This document shows, piece after piece, positions 26,262 to 37,392 of a stretch of DNA of 64,000 bases (positions are counted from its first letter, which is position 1; each line of letters begins with the position of its first letter). The notes under the pieces are model-generated. The model was not told the origin of the DNA, ran no database searches, and saw only the letters and a list, made by a program, of their open reading frames with translations. The translations under genes were made by a program, and so were the position numbers. The stretch covers positions 3,386,001 through 3,450,000 of the forward strand of contig JAYKKT010000059.1 of assembly GCA_036023115.1 (NCBI GenBank). The letters are read 5' to 3'. Source of the stretch: Brasenia schreberi (lineage: Eukaryota > Streptophyta > Magnoliopsida > Nymphaeales > Cabombaceae).

Positions 26262-27120
26262 TTTGTGATTACTGACAGCTCCTGTGGTCGGAACAAGAGG
26301 TACAACAAATTCATCCTGAGGCTTCCTTTTTTTTGTATGAGCAATGAAGAAAGAAATGATAAGAGAAGAGGGGATGATGGATGGTTGGAGGAAGGGATGG
26401 TTTGGTGTGGCATCGATTTGGCAGGACATCTGTGAATTGAAGGTCACTAATTCCATACGTCGGGTTTGCATATCGAGGGTGCCTCTGCCAAACCTAGCTT
26501 GCCTGATTTTCTTCACACAAAACTGCTGTTAATTATATGTATCAATTGCATCAACATGTTCATTAATATCCTCTATAAACTTGAAGCATAATCTTCCTTC
26601 ACTATCATATGCGAATAGATACTAGGGGCACTTAAAGCTTGTATGCTGACCATGTGTGCCTTTTCATTAGTTATGTTTAACACCGGTTCTGCGCATGTGT
26701 GCAGGCAGGTGAGAGATTGCAGTTGCGGAGTATGATGTGTGTAAGCACGTGCATGCACAAATTGAGATATTAAAATTTTGCATTGAACTGGAGATTGGTG
26801 ATGTCGAAGTGGTCAGGTTAGCTAGGGTTTTAATAACACAAGGTTCAACACCCGGCTGCTATATGCTGCCAATAGTGATTTATGAAAATCTATGGTGCGA
26901 TTCATGCGTTATTTCCGATTATTTAGAATGAATCAGCATTCAAAAAGTGTGTATCGGGTATGTCATATAGGATCCAGTATGGCATTTCTCGTGGCAGGCC
27001 CACTATGTTCCATATCCATCATAATCTGGATCAGGACCTGGAAATTCCTGGGATTGGCCCAGGTTCAATCCGTCGACATGCAGGGGGCAGTGTTAGTAAT
27101 TATCTAACTTTGCAATGGGG

Positions 27121-27213
27121 AGCTGAAGCCAGATGCACCCCCTGGTATTCGGAATCATGACCTTCGACTTGTAAGTCGACACCCTAGTCGGGTGAACCAT
27201 TGTTCTTTGTGCT
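27121..27213 (-). repeat. SINE-like copy, family 1
   Basis: On the minus strand it reads CCCGACTAGGGTGTCGACTT, then AAGTCGAAGGTCATGATTCC, then CCAGGGGGTGCATCTGGCTT, in the same block order as the reference copy at 10479-10582. Confidence 0.6.
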
Positions 27214-28023
27214 TCTTTTCTCGTGTTTTTGTGTTTCCCAATGGACCGCATACGGTATATGCCCCCAAATTATCGTGTCGTGGCAAGTTCCATGTAACAC
27301 GGACATGGACACAAGTTAAAACTATGATTATTCCTTTTAAAGAATTTGGTGATTTTCAACAGAAAATGTGCATTTCAGACATCTTTGTTCTAACAAGAAA
27401 AATAATGTCCGTGACGGACATAATTTGATATTGAATCCTGAAATTAGCATACTCGAGTCGCTTTACTTACCTCTCGTATCCTCGAACCACTTGAGAGATG
27501 ATGTTGACTATCCATTCATGGGTAGGATCGGTGATCAAAGCAAAAAAACAGTTCCATCCTCATCTTTTAATGACCCGTGGAGAAAAAAGAGATGTTCAAA
27601 CATACATTTGAGTTTATTTTTACATATAAAATGAAATCTAATTTATGCAAAATGCATCTAAATACGAACATATCATTACATATGAAATATGAAGAATTCA
27701 AAAAAGAGATAGACATATTTATTTATTTATTTCTCTAATAGTTTGTTTTATTTTAAATGGACTTAACTTCTTATAATCAATGAAAGAAAAAATCAGGACC
27801 AGGACGTGTTATCCCCATCCCGTCCAAAATTTCCTTATTCCCTTGTTTCCATGTCCGTTTCCACTCCTAAATCTATACGTTTGGGACGGATTCCGCGGGG
27901 AGCAGGAGATCTCCTCTTCATCAATATCCACAAGTAAACTATCGTTCTAAACTAAACTCCCTTCATGGTCGGTCTTAGCGCGGATGTGTTAGGTAACCGA
28001 TGGTCAGCGTGTTGTGCTTCAAA

Positions 28024-28112
28024 GGATGCCAAGTTTTTACTATGAATGCGGTCGGATTTTATCTGAAACTTCGAAGTTAAGCATCTTGAGCGAGGATGGT
28101 ACTAAAATATGC
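28024..28112 (+). pseudogene. 5S rRNA-derived pseudogene
   Basis: The block CTTCGAAGTTAAGCATCTTG followed by AGCGAGGATGGTACTA aligns with the internal promoter region of plant 5S rRNA (CTCCGAAGTTAAGCGTGCTTGGGCGAGAGTAGTACTA). GGATGCC and GGATTTTATCTGAA upstream fit GGATGCGATCA and GGATCCCATCAGAA. The end is missing and substitutions are many. It is a dispersed 5S pseudogene or a 5S-derived SINE, not a functional rRNA gene. Confidence 0.75.
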
Positions 28113-28275
28113 TACTTTGTGTAAAAATTGGAAAAAAGAAAAAGCTGCAATTTTTATTCTTTTATTTTTTACCCCCCCAGAAAGCTACATACCCCAAGGA
28201 ATTTAACCTGATTCATGCATCTTCTCATCGTTGCTCGAATCCGATCATTGCCATCACACTGCTGCTGCTGGACAC

Positions 28276-28278
<3 letters not shown>

Positions 28279-28363
<85 letters not shown>
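28279..28363. repeat. (CT)n microsatellite
   Basis: About 42 uninterrupted CT units, the longest CT run in the window. No gene touches it. Confidence 0.95.
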
Positions 28364-28366
<3 letters not shown>

Positions 28367-28469
28367 GTGCATACCTTGCCACAATCCGGCCATTACCACA
28401 GCAAAACATGATTCGATAATAGTCTGTCGTTTTTAAAAGGTGGGTGGTCGATCATACGAAACTATCCTC

Positions 28470-28548
28470 AGAAAAAGTAGGTTTCATGCACGCCCTGGGT
28501 ATTGAACTCATGACCTTTTAACTTGCGGGCCTCGCGCGTTGTGCCACT
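28470..28548 (-). repeat. SINE-like copy, family 1
   Basis: On the minus strand it has AAGTTAAAAGGTCATGAGTT followed by CAATACCCAGGGCGTGCATG, the family core with its B-box-like motif. Confidence 0.6.
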
Positions 28549-28888
28549 TTTTTTCTTCTTGTTTTGAAGTAACGATGATGTTCTTGGTGCATGTATTTGC
28601 AGTTTCCTTTTTTTATCTTCTTTTACCCTTAGTCCCTCTTTCCTTCTTTAGGCACTCCTCCTCTCCGGCTGTGTCAAATCTGCAGCTTGTGCTCGAGCTC
28701 TGCTCCCTCATGGAATCTTGATTGCCAACAACGATCGACACCCAAAAACAGCAACCTAAGGCCAAAAATAACAAATTCACAGGTGCAGTAATGAAGTCAT
28801 CTTAACATCTACTGTTATTTCTTTGGCCCCCACTTAGCACCAAACTGCAAGAATATCAATCTGCCGTTTGTGCTCTACAGCAACAATC

Positions 28889-28983
28889 CACAAGCTCACC
28901 TGGCAGGGCTCTCGGCTTGCATGATTTTGGGACGTGCATACCTGGTTTTGACATCCTGCTGTAACCAAAAAGAAAAGAAAAGC
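28889..28983 (+). repeat. SINE-like copy, family 1 (3' part best preserved)
   Basis: It shows CTCACCTGGCAGGGCTCTCG, then GTGCATACCTGGTTTTGACA and the tail CTGTAACCAAAAAG. The 53.2-kb copy has the same ending (TTGTAACCAGAAAAAA), which may mark the family's 3' terminus. Confidence 0.5.
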
Positions 28984-30045
28984 CAAAATCGGCAACCTGA
29001 ATTCAAAACTAAGAAAATCACTGCTGCATCATGTTAATAATACTGTTGCTACTTGACATCTTTCTTCCTTTCATTCTAGGACTCGGCTGGAGCCAAAAAA
29101 AAGAAAATTGTGAGTGACATATTTCTTCTTTTCTATGCATATGGTGGAATTGTACTTGCCAATCAAGCAAGGAGCCTTCTAATGGCATCTAGATAGCGCA
29201 ACGGAAGGTGCAGAGGCACCATCCCCACACTTTATGTTCAGTGGATTACAGGCCTGAAAGCATCTGCCTTCAGTAGAATTCAAGAGATTTCCGGCGGTTT
29301 TCTCCAGTCAGTGATCAAGACAAAACCCAAGAAATTCTTTCCTTTAAAGATGGTAGTGGAACAAAAACTGTGCCACTGCAGGATGGAACAAGAACCATCA
29401 ACAAATCCCGTTTTCCTACCAGAGCTGCCACTGAACAACAGTATCAGCCACCCTCCTTATATTACTAGCAAATACTCCCAACCACAGACCATCACTGTCC
29501 CTCGACAACCGCTTCTTCTGCTGAGAGAATGCTTTGTTTCATAGTATGCCAAAACAATCAGATATTGTGGAGTTGATTCATCTGCATTCATGTCCACCCT
29601 CTCCTGAATATCTGAAGCAGATATGCTTGATATGCCTAATGATAGATTGTTACCTTCCTGCACCAAAAAATTGCATGTGTTTCTTCTAACGCTCTATTGA
29701 AAGTCATCGGTTATAGCTTGCAGATATTCACAACAATTAGATTGTGAAAGTAGCATGTTTATTTTGTATTTTTCTTCGAGAGGGAATGTTTCTAGTTAAA
29801 ACTTTGCAACTATGATTTTCATGCAGAACCCTACGCGCCCACGCCACCCCCGGTGTAAGGGAGAGAAAGATTGCTCTTTTTGGATTTTGTAAAAATTGCT
29901 GCATTTAGAGGCACCAAAATGGAAGGTCAATTGATTGTCCTAACGGAGTAAATCTTAAACACGATTAACGAACAACACCAAAAAGGAAGCTCTCACTTGC
30001 TTCGCTCCTTACACCTCCGCTACCTCTCTATACATACAAACCGTG

Positions 30046-30047
<2 letters not shown>

Positions 30048-30103
<56 letters not shown>
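30048..30103. repeat. (CT)n tract in MADS-gene leader
   Basis: About 28 CT units end 11 bp before the MADS ATG, so the tract probably lies in the 5' UTR or core promoter. CT/GA tracts of this kind are common in plant leaders. A regulatory effect is inference. Confidence 0.85.
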
Positions 30104-30106
<3 letters not shown>

Positions 30107-30114
30107 GTGGATTC

Positions 30115-30924
30115 ATGGGGAAGCCAAGCAACAACAGCTGCAGCGGGGGAGGGAAGTCGAGGTTGGGGAGGCAGAAGATCGAAATCAAGAGGATTGCGAG
30201 CGAGGAAGCCAGGCAAGTCTGCTTCTCCAAGCGAAGGAACGGACTCATCAAGAAAGCCGGAGAGCTCTGCATCCTCTGCGGTGCCGAGATCGCCATCATT
30301 GTTTTCTCGCCGGCCGGTAAGGCCTTCTCCTATGGTGACCCCTCAGTTGACGCCGTGCTCCATCGCTTCCTCCATCCCTCCTCTCAGGCTTCCTCTGCCC
30401 TGGCCGTGCAGCCGGACCCCCGCCGAGCCATAGTCGTCGAAGAACTCAACCACCAACACGATGAGCTCGTCCGCCAGATAGAAGTCGAGAAGAGACGCCG
30501 AGACGCATTGCAAAGGGAGCATCAGCGCCATGGAAGAAGTGGGATTTGGGACGCAGATTTCGGCGAAATGACGGTCGACGAGATGAGGGAGTTCGCCGGA
30601 GTCTTAGAGGAGATGAGATCGGCTCTAGCTAAGCAAGCAGAGAAGCTCATGATGGGCATGGCTTTCAATAACGTCCCGCAAAACACTGTCATGCATCATC
30701 ACCATTATCGTCAACTTGCTCCCACTCTCCCTTCTTCGTCCACTATTCCTTTTCTACATTCTTCCTTCAACAACTCTTTGACAAATATCCCTATTACTAA
30801 CAACAGTCACAACTTCATGGGGAGCTCTATGCGTCATGGTGCAATGGCTAATGGCGGTGAGTGTTACCTTAACAGTCACACTGGCCCTTTCAATCAGCTT
30901 GACTTCTCCAAATATGATTTGTGA
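30115..30924 (+). CDS. Type I (M-alpha) MADS-box protein, AGL62-like
   Basis: A single-exon gene of 269 aa. The MADS domain (about residues 17-77) reads LGRQKIEIKRI, QVCFSKRRNGLIKKAGELC and GAEIAIIVFSPAGKAFSYG, followed by the M-alpha-type DPSVDAVLHRFL. No K-box follows, only a short coiled coil (VEELNHQHDELVRQIEVEKR) and a low-complexity His/Ser/Asn-rich tail. Lack of introns and of a K domain fits type I M-alpha proteins such as AGL62 and AGL61, nuclear DNA-binding factors acting mostly in the female gametophyte and endosperm. I chose the ATG at 30115 because it directly precedes the conserved region. The in-frame ATG at 30043 would read through the CT repeat. Confidence 0.92.
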   Translation: MGKPSNNSCSGGGKSRLGRQKIEIKRIASEEARQVCFSKRRNGLIKKAGELCILCGAEIAIIVFSPAGKAFSYGDPSVDAVLHRFLHPSSQASSALAVQPDPRRAIVVEELNHQHDELVRQIEVEKRRRDALQREHQRHGRSGIWDADFGEMTVDEMREFAGVLEEMRSALAKQAEKLMMGMAFNNVPQNTVMHHHHYRQLAPTLPSSSTIPFLHSSFNNSLTNIPITNNSHNFMGSSMRHGAMANGGECYLNSHTGPFNQLDFSKYDL

Positions 30925-32169
30925 GTCACCATTGGTGAAGTTCTTGGGCGACTAATTGAGGATCATGGTCTAGTATGAACAAAAGGCAAAAGGTTGGACT
31001 TCAACAATTTCTTTGCTAGATTGATTAATTTTACGGTTTTAATTTCGTTTGATTTCTGGTGAGGGAACTAGAGACAGTAGCAGTTATCAGTGTCTTGACC
31101 TATAAGTTGCATGAACTTGTATGCAGATGATTAAGACGTTGTTTGGATAATTTCTTTGTGAAACTTGGTTGATTATAGTCAAATGGTATTAATAAATTCT
31201 ATTCTTGGACTCAATTTGTATATGCACGAACGCGAGTTGACTTGTATATGTGGAATTCTTCAGAATTTGTTGTTGTTATTGGTGTATTATAAGAATCTGA
31301 CTTGGGAGTAGCACAGAAACTAGCCTCAGCAATATGGAAACGGTCCACCTTCTTTATTTGACATTAGGTAGCAAGGGCCATATAGAATTGCTAGAACTTC
31401 AAACCTCTGTGTGTGTGTGTGTGTGCGCGCGTGCGCCTCCATAATGGTGTCTTTATAAGATCAAAGACACCATGATTGAGGCAAACAATGCAATATCTCC
31501 GTTTAGAATAAAGTCCAATACAAATGGATGATCGGATGATTGATCAGTGTCGGTGGGATTTCCACCTTCCTCTACTATATCTATGCGGGAAGGTGCAGGC
31601 AAAGCCGATCGATTTTGATTCCGCAGCAAATCCGTTTTGCATGTGTATTTCTTGGTCTTTCTGTCAAAAGAGTTCATATGGGAATTGCCACCGGCACTCA
31701 CAGCAGAGAATATGACACTCATTGAAAATTCATTTTTCTGTCATCGGAAACAAAGCCTGCGCTAAGTGGTAGTAGCTACTAGCGGTTGTATAGCAAGGGA
31801 TAGATGCGGGGCTTACTGCACCCAAACTTTGTTTAGACAAGGAAAACCCATAAATTAAATATTATCAAATTGTGGTCAACCATTTCATTTTTCATAATCT
31901 GAACAAAGTTGATAGATACTGCACCATATTTTAATGCAGATAATATGCAATCTTTTAAGATTGGAACAGTTGAAAAGCTAATAAATTTTATGTTTTCTTG
32001 CTCCTAAACAATATATTAAACTTAAATTAATTATCCTAACCACAGATTTCATCACTGTCGCACCTCGCGGTGAAGTTTTGACTGGAATAAATGAAAATAT
32101 CATATTAACTTTGCTAATTGTCAATTATTTAAACCATAAAACCAAAACCAAGTCTTATTGTGCATTAAG

Positions 32170-32540
32170 TTTTACTGTTCCATAGCTCATACCAAGCCCA
32201 GATAAAGAAGAAGAGTTGTGTTTGGTGGACATGGATGGTTCATAACCAGGACCTTCTGGTTCAACCTGTAAGAGAACAGGTCTTGAACTAGCCGAAACCA
32301 TAACCCGACAAATCTTAATGGGAGCCATAACCGAACCTAGGAGTCTCTCGGTTCTTTTACGGTTTATGACTTTAGAAACCAAATTGGAACTGTAATCAAA
32401 TATGTGGTTGCCAAACATCTAAACCAAGCATGCTCTATAGAAAACTGACTTGGATAGACGGAACCGAAACCGAAGGAATCAGTAGCTTTGAGAGCAAAAC
32501 CGGAACCAGAAAAGTGCCGGTTTGGTTGCGGTTCCTGGTT
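32170..32540. repeat. ACCGGTT-rich dispersed repeat
   Basis: It shares the GGTTCCGGTT and AACCGAACC vocabulary of 12680-13710 and 58140-58940. Class undetermined. Confidence 0.4.
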
Positions 32541-32616
32541 CTGAGTGAATCCTAACAAGGATTCTTATTGATCTGTGCACGATACTGTACTGTAAAATGT
32601 CGTATGATAATTCACG

Positions 32617-32685
32617 AAGAACAGGAGCTCACCTGCCCAGCGGGTCAATTCACGATTGATTAGCAGTCATTTATTCATCAGAGAG
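32617..32685 (+). repeat. SINE-like fragment, family 1
   Basis: It keeps AGCTCACCTGCCCAGCGGGT and CAATTCACGATTGATTAG, the left half of the family, and then diverges. Confidence 0.45.
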
Positions 32686-32860
32686 AACAGTTAAAGATTC
32701 CATTTTTAACAATTGTAACAAGATTTTATGTGGTGTTGTCGTGTAAATTTATTCCGGTAGCCTCATTGTCCTTCGCATATCATCTAGAGTTATAAACAAA
32801 TAACCACATACTACTTTTGGATTGTTTATCATTTGTGAAGGAGCTAAAGATCAGAAGAAA

Positions 32861-32953
32861 AAGAGCCACGCCCTCTTGGTTTAGGGGTCGATCTGAAAAA
32901 GTTTTTAAGTCGAAGGTCACGAGTTCCATACTCAAGCCGAGACGCACATAGCG
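32861..32953 (+). repeat. SINE-like copy, family 1
   Basis: It contains CTTGGTTTAGGGGTCGATCT, then AAGTCGAAGGTCACGAGTTC with its B-box-like core, then a diverged right part. Confidence 0.55.
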
Positions 32954-33097
32954 TCGACCACACCCCATACCAACACCACCACAACGACAAAAGTAATAAT
33001 AATACCTCAAACTCTGTAGCAAGTGTAAGGCTCATGAGTTCGTTTGCGTTTATTTACAAGTTAAAAGTAGGATGGTGGATTGGTATGCGTGCACAGA

Positions 33098-33100
<3 letters not shown>

Positions 33101-33158
<58 letters not shown>
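33101..33158. repeat. (TA)n microsatellite
   Basis: About 29 TA units. A GA-rich stretch follows directly. Confidence 0.95.
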
Positions 33159-33161
<3 letters not shown>

Positions 33162-34059
33162 AGAGAGGGAGAGAAATTGGGAGCTTGTGAACCGTGTCCC
33201 ATGTCACATTTTACTAGATACAAATCGATCTTAAAGTCAATCTAAACACAAAAATCAATGTCATTTAATACATATTATATTATACTTTCCATTATCACTA
33301 TCCATAATAGTCAATTAATATTTAACACCAAATGTTTCTAACAACTCCCTCTCTTTTTTTTTCTCTCTTTATATGCCATCAATAACACTGCCTACTAATC
33401 CTAGACTAAGATGTGATGTATGTGACATAGAATGCATGATAAATAAATAAATAAATATATATATATATAAGAAATGGCATCAAAGCATAGCAAGCTTTTT
33501 TCTATTTAATAGAGATGTAATTGGACTAGTTGCAGGAAAATAGAGTTAAATCCATATCTTTGTTTACATTTTTTGGATACAAGCATCAAATCATGCACAT
33601 ATAAAAATGTCATCTATTATCCTCAAGAAAACATATAAGGATTTGCATTAATGACAGTGAGTATAAATATGGATAAATTTTTAAAAGAATCTAAAATATG
33701 ACGTCTCTCCTTGCAATGGATGCTTTACACTGCTTCAACCCAACTGAGTTCTTTTAGTACCTGCCAAAGATTTCTTGTAGTTTGATCATCTGAATAAATC
33801 TCCTAACAAAAAAGACAACCACAAGCAAGTATAAGTAACTCATAAACTAGTGAGTTTGGGTTTTCAACAAGAATGTTTGGATCTAGGAGCCCCCAGGACG
33901 CTATGTAATAAAATTTTCAAGTCAAACAGGATCCGAACCAAAAATGAAACCATTAAATTTAACTCTAAACAGGACTCTCACCTGAAGGGTGCTGAGGTTT
34001 TGGTGAAGGCCACTCCATTCAAAGCATTCAAAACTTTTTTCAATAAATGTATGTATATA

Positions 34060-34315
34060 TAAATAGAGAAACTAGTTCATACACACTATCACATTGCATG
34101 CTTATATATATATATGTATATATATATGAAAGAGTAGTTCATTTACAATATGTTTAAACATTGCTATCGTTTAATCGCCATGATAAAAAATAAAGACTTA
34201 CGAACATACATTATTAAGAATATTATGAAATTTTTACTTTTTAAATTCAAATTATATATATAAAACTTTGAGTGGATTTGAAGATGATCGAGTTTGCGCA
34301 TGCACCATTTTCTCT
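34060..34315 (+). repeat. AT-rich MITE-like repeat
   Basis: It has ATCGTTTAATCGCCATGATA and the end block GTGGATTTGAAGATGATCGA, homologous to the repeat at about 11000-11510. It ends just upstream of the UXS exon. Confidence 0.5.
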
Positions 34316-34395
34316 CTCTATATATATACATTAGTACTCAGTCTATGTAAATCATTTTCTCTCTCTGTATATACATAAGTACTGAGTATATATAT

Positions 34396-34719
34396 CATTT
34401 TCTCTCCGAGGCGTCTGTGAGGGCGAAACTTCCTTTGGCGTTGAAGACAAAAGGAAAGAGGATCGTCGTGACGGGAGGCGCGGGGTTCGTGGGGAGTCAT
34501 TTGGTCGACAGATTGATAGAGAGAGGCGATAGCGTCATCGTCGTGGACAATTTCTTCACGGGGAGGAAGGAGAATGTGATGCATCATATGGGGAATCCGA
34601 GATTCGAGCTCATCCGGCATGATGTCGTTGAACCGATCCTGCTTGAGGTCGATGAGATCTATCACTTAGCGTGCCCCGCGTCGCCCGTCCATTACAAATT
34701 CAATCCTGGCAAGACGATT
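34396..34719 (+). pseudogene. UXS: UDP-glucuronate decarboxylase (UXS) fragment, one exon
   Basis: UXS converts UDP-glucuronate to UDP-xylose for cell-wall polymers. The frame gives [20 protein letters not shown] and [10 protein letters not shown] (Rossmann GxxGxxG), then [36 protein letters not shown] and [16 protein letters not shown], ending in GKTI. This matches the Golgi type II UXS subgroup almost residue for residue over about 105 residues of a protein of roughly 430. The N-terminal membrane anchor and everything after KTI, including the YxxxK catalytic motif, were not found before the next gene. Upstream lies a MITE-like repeat. Directly after KTI comes ATATCCTTTTT, a strong U12 AT-AC donor. 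It is best read as a truncated or relocated gene piece; a functional gene with exons beyond a very long intron is less likely because RPL22 follows. Confidence 0.85.
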
Positions 34720-34729
34720 ATATCCTTTT
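34720..34729 (+). promoter_or_regulatory. Candidate U12-type AT-AC 5' splice site
   Basis: ATATCCTTTT lies exactly where homology to UXS stops, after codon ATT of KTI, and no GT or GC donor is near. It fits the U12 AT-AC donor consensus (ATATCCTT). The acceptor and branch point were not found. Confidence 0.6.
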
Positions 34730-35519
34730 TCTCGTGTTCCCGAATTCATTTTTTTTAACCTTCCCCATCTTTTGCATGTTTAATTGATTTTCATTTCTGG
34801 CAATGCATCGAAGTTGTTGGTGTTGATTTTGGTTGGAGATGTAAATGGATTTGTTTCAGGTTCTGCAAGCTTGCTGGTTCCATGATTTAATCATTCAATT
34901 CCTGAATGCATCAAAAGGTGGCGTTAATTCCGATTTACTTTCTTTTCTGCATGCTAGTGAATCGAATTTTTTGATGAGTTGTCTTGATTTCTTCCTTTGA
35001 TTGCATTGTTTTGGTGATCTCTGTTCTGTTGGGTCGTCTATATGATTTGGGGTTCTTCCATCCTTCTGGCATTTTACTTCGTTTTCAGGTGATTTCTCAT
35101 GGGGGAACAATTTCTTGACGAGTGGTCGACTTGTGGTGAATCGTGATTTCCTTCTTGTTGGTGCTTTGTTTTGTATTGCAGCGTTTCTTTTCTTTTCTGC
35201 TGGTCGTTTACCTTTGCTACTTCATCGGTCACAGAGTTCCGGACCCATGGATTCTGCGAGTTCCGTAGTGTTCGACGATGCAAAAAAGCCCTCCCTAATT
35301 CCTCGCCTTTTCTTTTAGACAAATTAAAGTTCGCACCTCTGTTTCTGTTGTAAGTGGTTTGAACTTTGAACGGCAGTATTGGAGTGCACGATTGATTCCT
35401 TCAAACTCTTTTGCAATTTTGGACCACCTAATTCCCAGAGGATTAGGGACCCCATTGCTACGTTTCGAGATTGGGAGCTCCTCTCCTACGCCATCTTCAG
35501 CGTGAGTTCAGTTACAGCA

Positions 35520-36360
35520 TCATGGCCATTGACCGGACTCCGTTATCGGAGGATAAGGCCATTACCGGGATTTCCGATAACAGTCATCCATTACAAGCTC
35601 CCATAGGAGTTCCCATAGGAGTGAAGCTGCAAACGGATAAGAAGGACGAAGAGGAGCACCTGCCTATAAAGGCAGGAATTACACACACTCAAATACGATG
35701 AAAAAATACTGAAGAAAAAAAAAGTGATAGAGTTTATCTTCATCTGTGCGAGACCCTGCATGGAAACCTCGTATCATCCAAGCTGCCTACTCATCGGCAA
35801 GAAGGCCATCACAGAAATCCGACGAACAGGAGAAGGTCATCACTGGAATATGATTAGAAGAAAGAAGGTACTTCATTCTTTCTCCACATTGGCGACAATC
35901 AGCAGAGGCGCAGAAGTCAAAAGAGAGCGAGAGAATCGGCAACAACAAAAAAAATCGCAGAGAGAAGGCGGCAATCAGGAGAGGCGCAGAAGTCACAAGG
36001 CCAAAGCCAAGGCCGAACAGCTACAGCCAAGAGCCCAAAGGCAAAAACGAGAGGTAGGCCAGCAATATCCGAAGGTAAAAACTATAGACTGGCCAGCAAG
36101 AGCCGAAGGCCGATCAAAGGCAAGCCACAAAACAGAAGCGACAGGTCGGCCATAGGCATAGCTGCAAAAACAAAAGCGGCAAGCCAGAGCCGGAGAACGG
36201 CAGGCTGAGTAGCCAGCAGGAGAAGACGCCAAGGACGTCGACAACCGACGAACGGCCGAAAGAACCCGTTGGGGAGGACCTCCTCCGGCCACTCCCTCCC
36301 ACACTTTTTTTTTTCCTCTCTCTCTCATCTTTCCAAAGACTCTCTCTCTGTGTGTAATAA
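35520..36360 (+). other. LTR-like promoter module followed by purine-rich imperfect repeats
   Basis: It has an inverted pair TTATCGGA/TCCGATAA (about 35543 and 35573), a CTATAAAGGC TATA box near 35664, then purine-rich DNA. The core CAGAGGCGCAGAAGTCA and its near copy GAGAGGCGCAGAAGTCA lie at about 35903 and 35979. Many GGCCAAAG, GCAAGAGCC and GGCCGA variants follow to 36280. AATAAAA occurs near 36355. This could be a truncated LTR element. No partner LTR is present. Confidence 0.35.
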
Positions 36361-37200
36361 AACGCTCTTAAAGCTTTTTTGTATAAAAAAAAATTGAAAT
36401 CAGCGGTTTCGGAAAACTGTTTCGCAGCGGTTTTTCGAAAATTGGCTCGAGATTCATGGCCAAAAGACAAAATTGCCCCTATTCGATTTTGAATATTATG
36501 CAATTGCCACTAGGCAAATTTATCCTTTTGTCCATATATTTTCGGGTAAAAAAAGTGTTTTTTTTCTTTGAGAACAAAAAGTCATCTTTACCTTTTGGTT
36601 GCTTATGAAATTTACTAAATACCGGGACTGCCATTTTATTGTTTTATCTATCCCGGTTTGAATAATTTCAACTCTTCCACTCAATAAAAAGATGTGGGAA
36701 GACGTGTTTATCCCTGTTTCTTTTAAAAAAAATTCAGATTCGCCCTTAAGGTTAAAATTATGGTTTTAACCCCGTAGTTTTGAGTTTGAAGAAATCGACA
36801 ATGTAGTTTTGAGTTTGAAGAAATCGATAGTGTTCTTTTTGGAATTGAGATAGCTGACATTACTTGTTCTGCTATATTGTTTCTTCACCCACAACCAGAA
36901 CTAATGTTTGCATGCTTTTCTGAATCAGTAGACTCTCTCACTCTGATGCTGAGTCCTAACATCGGTTACGATATTGTTCTCTACCAAGTCGCCCTTCATC
37001 GATTGCCCTTTATGTTTCCATGGCTGCATGTTCGGACTCACTGTCATCTTTGAATCTGTAACTTTGATAAGAACATGGCCTTGAGTTTTGACACCACAGC
37101 TTGCAAAGTTCAGTAACCATGGATTTTTTATCCTCGGTATCAAAATTCAAAGTTCAACATATCAGATAATGTGGCTCATAAGATTGAGCAGGAAGAATTC

Positions 37201-37392
37201 ATTGGCATGGAAGCAGAATCCTTGTCTACTTGTAATCTGGAAAATGAGTTACGAGTTGTCTATTCACACTCAATGAAACCTCAACTAAAATAAAAGATTG
37301 GCATGGAAGCAGAATCCTTGTCTACTTGTAATCTGGAAAATGAGTTACGAGTTGTCTATTCACACTCACTGAAACCTCAACTAAAATAAAAG
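37201..37392. repeat. 96-bp tandem duplication
   Basis: Units 37201-37296 and 37297-37392 both begin ATTGGCATGGAAGCAGAATC and end CTAAAATAAAAG. They differ at one base (CTCAATG versus CTCACTG). The near identity suggests a recent event. Confidence 0.95.

Larger units (their letters stand above)
26262..30047. other. Intergenic stretch between PRL1 and MADS gene
   Basis: No protein-coding gene could be supported. PRL1 3' UTR should occupy its first few hundred bases. It contains SINE-like copies (27121-27213, 28470-28548, 28889-28983), a decayed 5S rRNA-like sequence (28024-28112) and a long CT tract (28279-28363). The open frames near 29311-29544 are not recognisable. Confidence 0.6.
30925..34395. 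other. Intergenic stretch, repeats only
   Basis: No gene is visible. It contains a GT tract near 31411-31432, an ACCGGTT-type repeat (32170-32540), two SINE-like copies (32617-32685 and 32861-32953), an AT tract (33101-33158) and an AT-rich MITE-like repeat (34060-34315) that abuts the UXS exon. Confidence 0.6.

Noticed and set aside
28169..28436. Open frames across 28.2-28.4 kb
   Set aside because: They consist of (LS)n or (RE)n from the CT microsatellite in all frames and have no other support.
35724..36155. 143-codon Arg/Glu/Lys-rich frame
   Set aside because: It is produced by purine-rich low-complexity DNA and is matched by frames on the other strand.
36925..37143. 72-codon minus-strand frame with protein-like composition
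   Set aside because: No family recognised, no start or splice context that I could defend, next to a tandem duplication.
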